A stretch of DNA of 64,000 bases from positions 14,178,501 to 14,242,500 of the forward strand of contig NC_021658.1 in NCBI RefSeq assembly GCF_000418325.1, written 5' to 3'. The DNA comes from Sorangium cellulosum So0157-2 (GTDB taxonomy: Bacteria > Myxococcota_A > Polyangia > Polyangiales > Polyangiaceae). The notes below the pieces were generated by a model. That model was not told the origin of the DNA. It saw only the letters and a list, made by a program, of their open reading frames with translations, and did no database searches. This document shows, piece by piece, positions 16,811-26,213 of the stretch. Positions within the stretch are counted from its first letter, which is position 1, and each line of letters begins with the position of its first letter. Made by a program: the position numbers and the translations under genes.

Positions 16811-17324
16811 AGGGTTTGCGTGCGGCGGTCGAGGCGCCGCGGGGCGCTCCTTGCAATCGGTGAATCGAGGCGCGATGCTACCCCGCGCGCACGCGGCGCG
16901 TCGAGGGCCTCGACGGCGCGCGTAGACCGCCCGCGCGCCGTCCGCGAGCGCCGCGAACGTCGCGACGACCTCGCGGCGCGGGCGATCCGCCCGCTCGGCG
17001 GGCGGGCGCCGGCCCCGCTGGCCCGGGCGGCGCACCGTGGAGGTGAGAAGAGCGGAAGATCATTGGGCTTTCTGCCTCGCCATCCCGCGCCCGGCGCGGC
17101 GCCGACCCGCGCTGTCGACAGGCGCCGTGTCGAGGGGGAGCGGTCGCCGGCGCGCGGCGACTCCGGTCCACGGGGCGCCGCGTCCATGGCGCTTCTGCGG
17201 CGCGCCGGGTCCGCTCGTTTCGTCACTGTCAGGAGCGCGCCGTTGGTCTACGATGGCCGCGACGCGTGCCGGGCCGCCGGCCCGCTGGCCGGCAATCCGG
17301 CGGGGCGTCGCCGGGGGAGGGCGG
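16811..17324. other. Divergent intergenic region, 514 bp
   Basis: This separates the FMN reductase and the hybrid kinase. It is extremely GC-rich; open frames on both strands are mostly Arg, Ala, Gly and Pro and show no domain. It should hold two promoters. A Shine-Dalgarno-like GGGGGAGG (17312-17319) lies before the GTG chosen for the kinase. I see no repeat or operator. Confidence 0.45.
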
Positions 17325-19304
17325 GTGACGGGGACTCGAGAAGAGCGGAAAGACGCGGAGATTGCATCGTTCTCCGGGGCAGAGAGCTCCGGCGACGGCG
17401 GCCTTCGACGCGAGCTCGACCGGGCACCCGCGGCGCTCTTGAGCGAGCGCGATCTCCACCTCGCGCTCGAGCTGGCCGGCGTGGCCGTCGCCACGGGCGA
17501 GCCGCCGACGGCGCGGATCCTCGCCGTCAGCCGGGAGTTCTGCGCGCTGACGGGCTACTCCGAGGCGGAGCTCCTGGAGCGCACCTTCGTCGACCTCACG
17601 CACCCCGACGATCGCGCGCGGGATCTCGCCGTTTACCAGCGGGCCGTCCACGGCGCGGAGCGCGAGTGGCGCAGCGAGAAGCGGTTCGTCCGGAAGGACG
17701 GCGGCGTCCGGTGGGTGGTGGTGCGCGGCGCGGTGTTCCGGGACGAGCGCGGCAAGGCGGTGCGGGCGGTCGGCGTGATCGAGGACATCACCGCGCGCAA
17801 GCAGGCGGACGAGGCGCTGCGCCGCAGCGAGGAGCGCTTCCGCGCGGCCCAGGAGCTCTCGCTCGACGCGTTCATCGTGCTGCGCCCGGCGCGCGACGAG
17901 GCGGGCCAGATCGCCGATTTCCTCTTCGATTTCGCGAACCCGGCCGCCGGCCGGCTCCTCCGCGTGCCCGTCTCGGCGCTCGTCGGCCGGCGGCTCCTCG
18001 ACCTGATGCCCGAGCAGCGGACGGAGCTCTTCCCGCTCTACGTGCGCGTGGTCGAGACCGGCGAGCCGCACGACAAGGAGATCGCGTACACGGCCCGCGG
18101 GCACCGCGTGTGGGTCCGCAACATGGCGGTGAAGGTCGGCGACGGCGTGGCGGTCTCCTTCAACGACATCACCGCGCGCAAGCAGGCCGAGCAGGCGCTC
18201 CTCGACGGCGACCGCCGCAAGGACGAGTTCCTCGCGATGCTGGCGCACGAGCTCCGGAACCCGCTCTCGGCCATCCAGTTCGCGCTCCGCATCTCGCAGA
18301 TGCCCACGGTGCCCGAGCCGCGGCGGGCGTGGGCGCAGGCGGTCATGCAGCGGCAGCTCGGCCAGCTCGGCCGCATGGTCGACGATCTGCTCGACGTCTC
18401 GCGGATCACCCGCGGCAAGATCACGCTGAAGCAGGAGCCGCTCGATCTCGGCCACGTCGTCTACCAGGCGGTGGCGGCGGCCGCGCCGCTGATCGACGCC
18501 TCGAAGCACGAGCTCGCGCTCGACGTGGGGCCGCGGCCGCTGCCGGTGTTCGGCGACACCGCGCGCCTGGAGCAGGTGATCGTCAACCTGCTGACGAACG
18601 CCGCGAAGTACACCCGCGAGGGCGGGCGGATCTGGCTCTCGGCGCGCCAGGAGGGGTCGGAGATCGTCGTCCGGGTGAAGGACACGGGGTACGGCATTCC
18701 GGAGGAGATGCTGCCGCGCATCTTCGACCTGTTCGAGCAGGCGCACCCGACGCTCGGCCGCGCGCGCGGCGGCCTCGGCATCGGGCTCACGCTGGTGAAG
18801 CGGCTGGTCGAGATGCACAGCGGCTCGGTGGCGGCGGCGAGCGAGGGCGAGGGCCGCGGCAGCGAGTTCACGGTGCGCCTGCCCGCCGTGGAGCCGCCGG
18901 CCGAGGCCGAGGGCGCGGCCGGGCCGGTCTCGGGCACGCTCGCGCGCCGGGTCCTCGTCGTGGACGACAACCGCGACCACGCGCACGCCCTCGTCCTCCT
19001 CCTCGAGCAGGCGGGCCACGTGACCGCGCTGGCCCACGACGGGCCCTCGGCGCTGGAGGCGGCGCGCTCGTTCGCGCCCGAGGTGGTGCTGCTCGACATC
19101 GGCCTGCCGGCCATGGACGGCTACGAGGTCGCCCGGAGGATGCGGGGCGAGGTGGGCGCCGGCGCCCTGCGGATCCTCGCGTTCACGGGGTACGGCCAGC
19201 AGGACGACGTGCGCCGATCCAGGGAGGCGGGGTGCGACGCGCACCTGGTCAAGCCGATCGCCCCCGAGGTGCTGTTCGCGCACATCGCGGGCGGCGAGCG
19301 GTAG
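17325..19304 (+). CDS. PAS-PAS hybrid sensor histidine kinase with C-terminal receiver
   Basis: 659 residues from the GTG at 17325 (five bases after GGGGGAGG); the 96 codons further upstream look non-coding. Order: PAS domain (about 40-165, ending in the PAC motif VIEDITARKQADEAL), second PAS (about 170-285, ending FNDITARKQAEQAL), HisKA with FLAMLAHELRNPLSAI (His at ~308), HATPase_c (N-box IVNLLTNAAKYT, G1 KDTGYGIP, G2 GGLGIGLTL) and a receiver domain with RVLVVDDN, the phospho-acceptor Asp at ~591 in LLDIGLPAMDG and the conserved Lys in HLVKPIA. No membrane segment is visible, so it is a cytosolic hybrid kinase. The signal is unknown. Confidence 0.92.
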   Translation: MTGTREERKDAEIASFSGAESSGDGGLRRELDRAPAALLSERDLHLALELAGVAVATGEPPTARILAVSREFCALTGYSEAELLERTFVDLTHPDDRARDLAVYQRAVHGAEREWRSEKRFVRKDGGVRWVVVRGAVFRDERGKAVRAVGVIEDITARKQADEALRRSEERFRAAQELSLDAFIVLRPARDEAGQIADFLFDFANPAAGRLLRVPVSALVGRRLLDLMPEQRTELFPLYVRVVETGEPHDKEIAYTARGHRVWVRNMAVKVGDGVAVSFNDITARKQAEQALLDGDRRKDEFLAMLAHELRNPLSAIQFALRISQMPTVPEPRRAWAQAVMQRQLGQLGRMVDDLLDVSRITRGKITLKQEPLDLGHVVYQAVAAAAPLIDASKHELALDVGPRPLPVFGDTARLEQVIVNLLTNAAKYTREGGRIWLSARQEGSEIVVRVKDTGYGIPEEMLPRIFDLFEQAHPTLGRARGGLGIGLTLVKRLVEMHSGSVAAASEGEGRGSEFTVRLPAVEPPAEAEGAAGPVSGTLARRVLVVDDNRDHAHALVLLLEQAGHVTALAHDGPSALEAARSFAPEVVLLDIGLPAMDGYEVARRMRGEVGAGALRILAFTGYGQQDDVRRSREAGCDAHLVKPIAPEVLFAHIAGGER

Positions 19305-19347
19305 CGAGCTCGGTCGGGGCCAGGCGCGCCGGGGCGATGCGCCCGCG

Positions 19348-22300
19348 TCAGGACGCGGCGCGCACGGCGGCGGGCCCGATGAGGCCCAGCGCGACCATGT
19401 CGTCCAGGTACTTGTGAATGAGCGGCTCGGTGACGTGCGGCAGGGTCGCGAGATCGCCCGCCCCGCCGTGCGCCGCGAGCTGCCGCAGGCGGGCGAGGAG
19501 GCGCTCCGCGTCGAACACCTCTCCGTCGGCGCGCGCCGGGCGCTCCCACGCGTTGAGGATGGGCAGCGGCGAGTGGCGCCTGAGCGGCTCGCTCAGCTGC
19601 ATCAGCCGGTCGCGGAACGCCGCGTACCACGCGGCGTAGTCGTCGACGCGCTCCACCGGGTAACCCGCCGAGCGGACCCACGAGACGATGACGTCGAGCG
19701 AGATGCCATCGTCCCAGTGGGGGTTCACGACATGATAGGTCGCGCGGCGCGCCCTCTCCCCCTCATCGCCCGCGGGCGGCCGTCGATCGACGGCGACGGC
19801 GGCGATGCTTCGCGCCACGGCGTCCACGGGCAGGCCGTCGTAGTGGCCGGCGCGGTGCGGGCGGCCGCCCTCGTAAAACGATCGCGGGGCGAGGCCCGTG
19901 TACACGATGCCGCACAGGAGCCGCGTGAAGAAATCCGGGACGTTGATCTGGGAGCGATACAGGCTGTGCGCCATGATGCCGCTCGGGCGGTAGACGTTGA
20001 CGGGGAGGCCGAGCGCGTCGTGGGCGTCCTGCAGCAGCACCTCGCTCGCCCACTTGCTCGTCGCGTATCCGACGGCGTAACCGGCGCCGAGCGCGCGCTC
20101 CGGCCAGAGCTCCCGGATGTCCTCGTCCTCGCGGATGGGGCCGCTCCGGTCGAGGCCGCCGACCGCGGCGATGGTCGAGACGTAGTTCATCGACTTGACC
20201 CGGTGCGCGAGCGAAAGGCGGATCGCCTCCACCGTGCCGAGGACGTTGGGCTCGAAGAGCTGCGGATAGCTGAGAGCGTGGTTCACCAGGGCGCCGTTGT
20301 GCACAACGCAGTCGACCTCCACGCAGAGGTGCGCGTAGAGGTCGTCCGCCAGGCCGAACCTCGGCTCCACGAGGTCGCCGGCGAGCACGACCAGCCGGCC
20401 GTGCGCCGACAGCGCGTCGAACCGCTCCAGGAGGGCGGGATCGGACTCGTAGGTCGCGCGGAGCCGATCGAAGGCGAGCGCGTCGTCCGGCGAGCGCACG
20501 ACGCAGTACAGCCGGCCCTCCTCGGGCAGCCGCTCGAGGAGCTCCAGCGCGAGGAACCGGCCGAGGAACCCGTTGGCGCCGGTCAGGAGCGCCACCCTGG
20601 CCTGCGCCGGCAGGGCGGCGGCCGGCGTCGAGCGCCTCGCCGCCGCGAGCTCGTCCGGCCCGAGGAACCGGTCGAGCCGCAGATCCGCCGCCCGGACGAC
20701 CTCGGCGCCGGCGCCGTGCACCTCGTCGAAGCGCGCGGCGCGGCGGGGGGCTTCGCCCGCCAGGGCGTGCTCCAAGTGATCGGCGATCGCGCGGACGCTG
20801 CTCGTCGGGTTGAGCACGAGCCCCACGGGCACGGCCACGCCGGAGATCTCCTCGATGAGGCGGCTCAGGCGGACGGCGCTGAGCGAGTCGCCGCCGAGCT
20901 GCGCGAAGCTCCGCGCGCTCCGCGGCTCGACGCCGGTGATCCCGAGCGTGGCTTCCAGGGCCTTCTTCACCGCCAGCGCGGCGGACGCCGGCGTCGCCCC
21001 GCCCCCTTCGCGGAGGCCGCGGAGCTCCTCGAGCTGGGTGCGCTCGATCGTCGCGTAGAGCTCCTCGAGGCGGGCGCCGTACCTGGCCTTGAGCCGGGCG
21101 CGCGCCGGCTTCTGCGTCTCCGTGAGCAGGCCGCTCGCCCGGGTGAACGGGGCCGGCTCGATGAGGAAGTCGCGCGGGATCTCGTAACCGCGGAGCTGGT
21201 GTTCGCGGGCGATGCGGTCGATCTCCGCGCGGAGCAGCTGCCTGACGGGCTCGCCGTCGGGCTTCACGTCGCGCTGCCGCAGGTGGGCCGAGATCTCGCG
21301 CAGCTCGGGGACGACGACGGCCAGGAGGTACGAGCGGGTGCTGTTGCCGTAGAGGAAGATCTGCTGGAGGAAGGGGCTGCCCGCGCTGTAGAGGACCTCG
21401 AGCCGCGAGGTGGCGACGAACTCTCCTTGCGACAGCTTGAGCACGTTCCGCGCGCGATCGATCCAGACGACGGTGTCGGGCCCGCGCTGCTCGACGATAT
21501 CGCCTGTATTCATGAGCCCTTCTTCGTCGAAGAGCGCCCTCGTGGCCTTCTCGTTCTTGTAATAGCCGGGCACCATGAGGCTCGATCGGATATGCAGCTC
21601 GCCGCGCGGGCACGGCTGGTCCGTGGCGGAGTAGCCGAGCTCCGGGACGTCGACCAGCTTGAACTCGGTCACGAGCTCCCGATCCAGCCGGCCATCGGTC
21701 GTGAGCGAGGAGGCCTCCGTGGAGCCGTAGCCCTCGAAGACGGGCACGTCGAAGCAGCGCTTCAGGAACGAGAGCACCTCTGGCGGCGTCGGCGCCGACC
21801 CGATGGTCGCGTGGAGCAGCCGGTCGCCGAGCAGCGACCCGCGCATCTCCGCCATGATCTCGCGCTCGATCCGCCGTCGCGCGGCGTCGTCGCCGCCGGC
21901 GCCCAGCGCTCGAGCGCGCCGCAGGACCTCGGCCTGGAATTGCTGGTGAATCAGCTCCGCGATGCGCGGCACCAGGAACAGCGTTGTCGGCCTGGCCAGG
22001 CGGATGTCCTCGAACAGGGTGGACATGTCGCTCTTCAGCACGAAGTGCGTGATCCCGCCGCGCATGAGGGAGCGGCCGACCTGGCTGCGCCCGATGAAGT
22101 GGTTCATCGGGCTGTAGTTGAGTCCCACGTGCGGCAAGAGGTCGAGGCGCGGGTCCTGGCTCCTGGTGAACGCGAGCTGCCAGTACCGGCGACAGAGGCT
22201 CTCGGGGACCATCGCGCCCTTCGGCGATCCGGTGCTCCCGGACGTGTACATGAGGGTCATCAGCGGATCGGGCTCGCCCCGCTGCGCGGGCAGCACCTTC

Positions 22301-23070
22301 GGCAAGATGCCCTGCTGCCGGCCGAGGCGCTCGACCTCGTGCATGGGCCGCACGGAGAGGCGGCGGCCTCTCGCCTCCAGCGGTCGGAGGGCGCGCCTTG
22401 CGCGCTCGAGCTCGCTATGCCCGCAGCGATCCCCTTCCAGCAGGTCCATGACGACGACGCTGCGCACGGAGGGGCACCGCGGCAGGATGTCCTCGATCCG
22501 CGCGAGCTGGCCCACGCTGCAAACGACGCAGGCGAGCTCGGCCTCGGCCACGATGAGCTCCAGGTCGGCGGGGCTCAGGTCGGTTTGCAGCGGCACCGAG
22601 ACGGCGGAGAGGTACATGCAGGCGAGGCCGGCCACGACCCAGTCGGTGCTGCCGAAGCCCGAGATGCCCACGAAATTGCCCGTGTTCGCGAGCTTTTCGT
22701 GCTGGAGGCCGCTGGCGAACGCCTCGACGCGGGACCACATGTCCGCGTAGCTGACGGCGCGGAACTCCGGCAGATAGCGCGGCGCGCTGCCGCCGTCGGC
22801 CGCTGTCGCCGCGGCGTCGAGCGGGCGGTGGCCGATGCAGGGGCGATCCGCGTAGAGCTCGAAGGCGGTCGCCACGCACTCGATGGTGGTGTGACAGCTC
22901 CGGATCTTCTCCAGCGCCACCGGGGAGGGCAGCGCCCGCCGGAGCTCCTCGTCCGTCTGCACGAGCCGGGAGCATCGCTCCAGCGACCTCGTGAGGAGCA
23001 GCTCGTTCGAATCGTCGTTTTGGGGGATCTCCGATTCTTGAGGATCGCGGGGTTCGCTCGACGGGTCCAT
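19348..23070 (-). CDS. car: Carboxylic acid reductase (A-T-R: adenylation, carrier, thioester reductase)
   Basis: 1240 residues. The adenylation domain (to about 650) has TLMYTSGSTGSPKGAM, EGYGSTEASSLT, NTGDIVE and DRARNVLKLSQGEFV; a phosphopantetheine carrier site is in AQLGGDSLSAV (Ser ~729); the reductase domain (from ~820) starts VALLTGANGFLGRFLALEL and has the catalytic pair in GYATSKW. This is the full architecture of CAR enzymes, which use ATP and NADPH to turn carboxylic acids into aldehydes. Start chosen at 23070 (MDPSSEPRD), since the upstream frame is low-complexity. The carrier needs a phosphopantetheinyl transferase encoded elsewhere. It stands alone, convergent with the kinase 43 bp away. 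The native substrate is unknown. Confidence 0.9.
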   Translation of the reverse strand: MDPSSEPRDPQESEIPQNDDSNELLLTRSLERCSRLVQTDEELRRALPSPVALEKIRSCHTTIECVATAFELYADRPCIGHRPLDAAATAADGGSAPRYLPEFRAVSYADMWSRVEAFASGLQHEKLANTGNFVGISGFGSTDWVVAGLACMYLSAVSVPLQTDLSPADLELIVAEAELACVVCSVGQLARIEDILPRCPSVRSVVVMDLLEGDRCGHSELERARRALRPLEARGRRLSVRPMHEVERLGRQQGILPKVLPAQRGEPDPLMTLMYTSGSTGSPKGAMVPESLCRRYWQLAFTRSQDPRLDLLPHVGLNYSPMNHFIGRSQVGRSLMRGGITHFVLKSDMSTLFEDIRLARPTTLFLVPRIAELIHQQFQAEVLRRARALGAGGDDAARRRIEREIMAEMRGSLLGDRLLHATIGSAPTPPEVLSFLKRCFDVPVFEGYGSTEASSLTTDGRLDRELVTEFKLVDVPELGYSATDQPCPRGELHIRSSLMVPGYYKNEKATRALFDEEGLMNTGDIVEQRGPDTVVWIDRARNVLKLSQGEFVATSRLEVLYSAGSPFLQQIFLYGNSTRSYLLAVVVPELREISAHLRQRDVKPDGEPVRQLLRAEIDRIAREHQLRGYEIPRDFLIEPAPFTRASGLLTETQKPARARLKARYGARLEELYATIERTQLEELRGLREGGGATPASAALAVKKALEATLGITGVEPRSARSFAQLGGDSLSAVRLSRLIEEISGVAVPVGLVLNPTSSVRAIADHLEHALAGEAPRRAARFDEVHGAGAEVVRAADLRLDRFLGPDELAAARRSTPAAALPAQARVALLTGANGFLGRFLALELLERLPEEGRLYCVVRSPDDALAFDRLRATYESDPALLERFDALSAHGRLVVLAGDLVEPRFGLADDLYAHLCVEVDCVVHNGALVNHALSYPQLFEPNVLGTVEAIRLSLAHRVKSMNYVSTIAAVGGLDRSGPIREDEDIRELWPERALGAGYAVGYATSKWASEVLLQDAHDALGLPVNVYRPSGIMAHSLYRSQINVPDFFTRLLCGIVYTGLAPRSFYEGGRPHRAGHYDGLPVDAVARSIAAVAVDRRPPAGDEGERARRATYHVVNPHWDDGISLDVIVSWVRSAGYPVERVDDYAAWYAAFRDRLMQLSEPLRRHSPLPILNAWERPARADGEVFDAERLLARLRQLAAHGGAGDLATLPHVTEPLIHKYLDDMVALGLIGPAAVRAAS

Positions 23071-23164
23071 GCGCCCGCACGTTGAGCGGAGCGCGGCCCC
23101 GGGCAAGCCTCGGCCGGACATCGGCCGTCGCGCCGCGCCGGGCGGCGACCGGCCGAGCGCCTGC

Positions 23165-23887
23165 CTAGACGTATCGCTGCTGCGGGGTCTTCTCGGCCTG
23201 GGGGGCGGTGCTCGCGTTCCCCGGTCCGCCGGCGAGGGGCGATGCATCGAGCTGCGCCAGGAAATCGGCCGGGCCGTCGTACACGGCGACGGCGCCCGCG
23301 AGGGCGCTGTCGGTCCAGCCGCCCGAGCGGAAGCCGATCGTGCGCAGCCCGGCGCGCGCGGCCGCCTCGACGTCGTAGGGCGTGTCGCCGATCATCACGA
23401 CCTCGCCGTGCGGCAGCTTCAGCTGGTCGAGCGCCGCCTGCACGATGTCCGGATCCGGCTTGGACTGCTCGGCGTCGCTCGACGACGTGGCGCTCTCGAT
23501 CACCCCGTCGGCGCCGGTGAGCTTGAGGAGCTCGCGGAGCTTCTCCTTCTGGGCCGAGCTCGCGACGACGATCCTGAGGCCGCGCCGGTGGAGCTCCTCG
23601 AGCAGCTCCTTCGTGCCGGGGAAGGCGCGGAGCTCGGGCAGGAGCTGCTTCATGAAGATCTCCGAGCAGCGCCCGCTGATCCTCTTCCCTTCAGGGCTCT
23701 CGATGGAGATCCCTGTCACCTCGGGGAGGAGCTTGTCGCCGCCCATCCCGATGAGGCGCCGCACCTCCTCGAACCGGACCTTGTGCCCGAACTCCTCCAG
23801 CGCATCGACCCAGGCGCGGGCGTGCGCGTCGTTGCTGTCGATCAACGTGCCGTCGACGTCGAAGATTACGCCGCGAATGGCTGCCAT
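23165..23887 (-). CDS. HAD-superfamily hydrolase (phosphoglycolate-phosphatase-like)
   Basis: 240 residues with all four HAD motifs: DVDGTLIDSN at the N-terminus (nucleophile Asp ~10), IVVASSA, the Lys in QSKPDPDIV, and MIGDTPYDVEAA. The helical cap is inserted after motif I, as in subfamily I phosphatases such as Gph and beta-phosphoglucomutase-like enzymes. It dephosphorylates a small metabolite in the cytoplasm. It lies upstream of the car gene on the same strand with 94 bp between, and 112 bp downstream of the cytochrome c gene. The last ~20 residues are a Gln/Pro/Ala tail. Confidence 0.88.
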   Translation of the reverse strand: MAAIRGVIFDVDGTLIDSNDAHARAWVDALEEFGHKVRFEEVRRLIGMGGDKLLPEVTGISIESPEGKRISGRCSEIFMKQLLPELRAFPGTKELLEELHRRGLRIVVASSAQKEKLRELLKLTGADGVIESATSSSDAEQSKPDPDIVQAALDQLKLPHGEVVMIGDTPYDVEAAARAGLRTIGFRSGGWTDSALAGAVAVYDGPADFLAQLDASPLAGGPGNASTAPQAEKTPQQRYV

Positions 23888-23999
23888 GACCGGGGTCCTC
23901 TCCTGGTTCTGTCGGTTTCTCTGCGTGTGATCCCGCTGCTTCGAGCTGGTCTGTCCGGCGGCGGAGCGCCGAGCGCGGCTCGGCGCCGTGGCCGTCCGC

Positions 24000-24356
24000 T
24001 CAATCCCCCTTCTCGTAGGTCCGGATGGACATCATGTAGGCGATGATCGCGTCCACGTCCGCGTCGGAGATCTCCTTCTCCGAGAAGGAGGGCATCGCGC
24101 CGAGCCCGCTCCGGATCTGGAGCCGGATGGCCGCCGCGGGCGCCGGCTTGTTGTTGAGCCCCGGCCCGAGCCCTCCGGCTCCGCCCGGATGGCACTGGTT
24201 GCATTGCTTCATGAAGACCACCTCGCCGCGCCGCTCGGGGGGCTCGTCGAGCGGGGGCGGCCCGAGGATCGGCTCGCTCCTGCGGGAGGAGCCGCACCCG
24301 GCGGCGAGCCCGAGCGACGTGGCGAGGAGACCGCAAACGACAGCGCGCAGGACCAT
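24000..24356 (-). CDS. Small c-type cytochrome lipoprotein
   Basis: 118 residues. A lipoprotein signal ends LGLAAGC, followed by a short linker and one cytochrome c domain with the haem site CNQCH (about residue 52) and the probable axial Met in LGAMPSFS. The C-terminal helix DADVDAIIAYMMSIR is typical of class I cytochromes. It starts 14 bases after the stop of the sorbosone-dehydrogenase-like gene, so the two are co-transcribed. The likely role is to take electrons from that dehydrogenase on the periplasmic side. Confidence 0.9.
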   Translation of the reverse strand: MVLRAVVCGLLATSLGLAAGCGSSRRSEPILGPPPLDEPPERRGEVVFMKQCNQCHPGGAGGLGPGLNNKPAPAAAIRLQIRSGLGAMPSFSEKEISDADVDAIIAYMMSIRTYEKGD

Positions 24357-24370
24357 GATCGCCTCCTCCT

Positions 24371-25876
24371 TCAGCCTGCGGCCGCCGCGCGGGTGATGCG
24401 GAACAGCGCGCCCGTGCCCTGCTTCGGTTTGGCGCCCTTCTCATCCATGAGCATGACGCCGAAATCGACGACGTAGAGCGACTTCCCCGCGCGATCGAAG
24501 CGCACGGTGATGGGCCGCTCCAGGCCGCCTGTCTTGAGCCGCGACGCCGGGCCGTTGTCCTTGCCGCGGTTGACGGCGAAATCGCGGATGACGCCGGTCT
24601 TGAGGTCGACCCGGACCACCTTGAAGCCGACCGGGTGCAGGACCTTGCCGACGTCCGGCGCCTGATCGCCGAACTGCGCGACGAACGCGTCGCCGACGAA
24701 GCCGAACGACGGGTCGCGCGAGATGTCGATGCCGTTCGACGAGCTGTGCACGGCGAAGAGCGCGACCGGCTGCGGCGGCGGGTTCGGCAGCGTCTCGAGG
24801 AGGGCAGGGGGCGCCTGCCCGCCGGGAGGGGCATAGCGATCTTGCGCGACGGGGCGGCCGTCGGCGAAATCGGGCCAGCCGTACCAGGTGCCCGGCGTCA
24901 CGGCCCACAGGGAATCCGCGTTGCCCCAGACCGGTCGGCTGCCGCGCTCGTCATAGCCGTTGTCCGTGACGAACAGCTTGCCGTCCGGCGAGAACGCGAG
25001 CCCGAACGGGTTGCGGAACCCCCAGGCGACGAGGTTGAGCGTGCCCCCGCGGGCGGGCACGCGCATGACGGCGCCGCTGCACGGCACCTTGCCGGGGATG
25101 ACCTGTCCTTTCTGGGTCTGCGTGCCGAACCGGACGAAGGCGCCGGTCGTGGCCTTGTCGTCCTCGTCCTTGGTGAGCGGGTTCGGCGAGGTGAGCGCGG
25201 CGCCGGTCAGCGTCACGTCCTTGCAGGGGACGTCGTGGAACTCGGGGTGTCGCTTCAGCCAGCCGAACTTGTAGTTGTCCTCGCCGACGACACCGGAGTT
25301 CGTGGCGGTGCCCTGACCGAAGTAGATGAAGCCGTCGGGGCCGACGACGGGCCCGTTCGTGTGGTGATCTCCGAAGCTCGGGAGGCCCGCGACGAGGGTC
25401 TGTTTCTCGCCGCCGGGGGTGATCCGGAGGATCCGGCCGCCCTCGGTCACGCCGCCCTCCGAGACGATGAACGCGCCGTCGGCCCAGGCGACGCCGGTCC
25501 ACGGCGGGTTCTTCCCGGTCGTGACGACGGTGGTGCGGCCGCCCGGATCGATCCGGAGGAGCCGTGGCGTGGTGAACACCTCGCCATAGGAGTACCCGGC
25601 CTCGGTGACGTAGACCTGCCCGGCGTCGTCGAACGCGACGCCGGTCGGGAAGGTGAGGCCGGTGGCGACCACCTCGATGACGTATCCGGCGGGCAGCTCG
25701 ATGTCCGCGGTGCGGATCGACCGGGCGGGGGGCGGCGGCGTCGTCTCGCCGCCGCCCGAGGAGGCGCGGGCGCTGAAGCAGCCGGGCGCCGCCGCGAGCG
25801 CGGCGAGCCCAAGGAAGAGGAGCGTCGGTGTCAGGCGAGGGCGCGGCGGTGGACGGCTCGTGGCTGGGGTGTTCAA
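24371..25876 (-). CDS. Sorbosone/glucose dehydrogenase-like beta-propeller lipoprotein
   Basis: 501 residues. The start is probably the TTG at 25876, five bases after AAGGAG; the open frame to 26215 overlaps the divergent methyltransferase and is not protein-like. The N-terminus is a signal with lipobox (LAAAPGC). The mature protein begins IELPAGYVIEVVATGLTFPTG and carries repeated blades (VAFDDAGQVYVTEAGY, WGFRNPFGLAFSPDGKLFVTDNG, ISRDPSFGFVGDAFVAQFG), typical of the PQQ-dependent soluble aldose/sorbosone dehydrogenase family. The adjacent cytochrome c gene supports a periplasmic redox role. PQQ binding and the sugar or alcohol substrate are inferred from the family only. Confidence 0.85.
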   Translation of the reverse strand: MNTPATSRPPPRPRLTPTLLFLGLAALAAAPGCFSARASSGGGETTPPPPARSIRTADIELPAGYVIEVVATGLTFPTGVAFDDAGQVYVTEAGYSYGEVFTTPRLLRIDPGGRTTVVTTGKNPPWTGVAWADGAFIVSEGGVTEGGRILRITPGGEKQTLVAGLPSFGDHHTNGPVVGPDGFIYFGQGTATNSGVVGEDNYKFGWLKRHPEFHDVPCKDVTLTGAALTSPNPLTKDEDDKATTGAFVRFGTQTQKGQVIPGKVPCSGAVMRVPARGGTLNLVAWGFRNPFGLAFSPDGKLFVTDNGYDERGSRPVWGNADSLWAVTPGTWYGWPDFADGRPVAQDRYAPPGGQAPPALLETLPNPPPQPVALFAVHSSSNGIDISRDPSFGFVGDAFVAQFGDQAPDVGKVLHPVGFKVVRVDLKTGVIRDFAVNRGKDNGPASRLKTGGLERPITVRFDRAGKSLYVVDFGVMLMDEKGAKPKQGTGALFRITRAAAAG

Positions 25877-26213
25877 GCGTTCTCCTTGTGGGTCGGTGCG
25901 AACGAGGGGCGGCGGCCGGCGGCCGCGTTCCCGGACCGTGCTGCCAAGAAGTCGCAGGACTCCGGGCGCGCGTCGAGCAATGCATATGCCGAGCGCGGTG
26001 GGCGCAGCGCGGGCGGGCGCCGCGACCGGCGCCGCCGTGGCGACCTGGCAAGGCTGTGGCAGATCGCCACGCGGCGGGCCGGCGGCCGCCGCGGGGGAGC
26101 GGGCAAGCCTGATTTCTGCGTCGACAGGCGCGTCCGGATCTGGTGGAACGGGGAGGCATGGCACGGGCAGCGGGGAGCTCACGAGCTGCAGCGCTGGTCC
26201 GATGGAAGGCGGC

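Noticed and set aside
19414..23085. A 1223-codon plus-strand open frame opposite car
   Set aside because: Antisense shadow in a GC-rich gene; no domain content, while the minus frame has complete CAR motifs.
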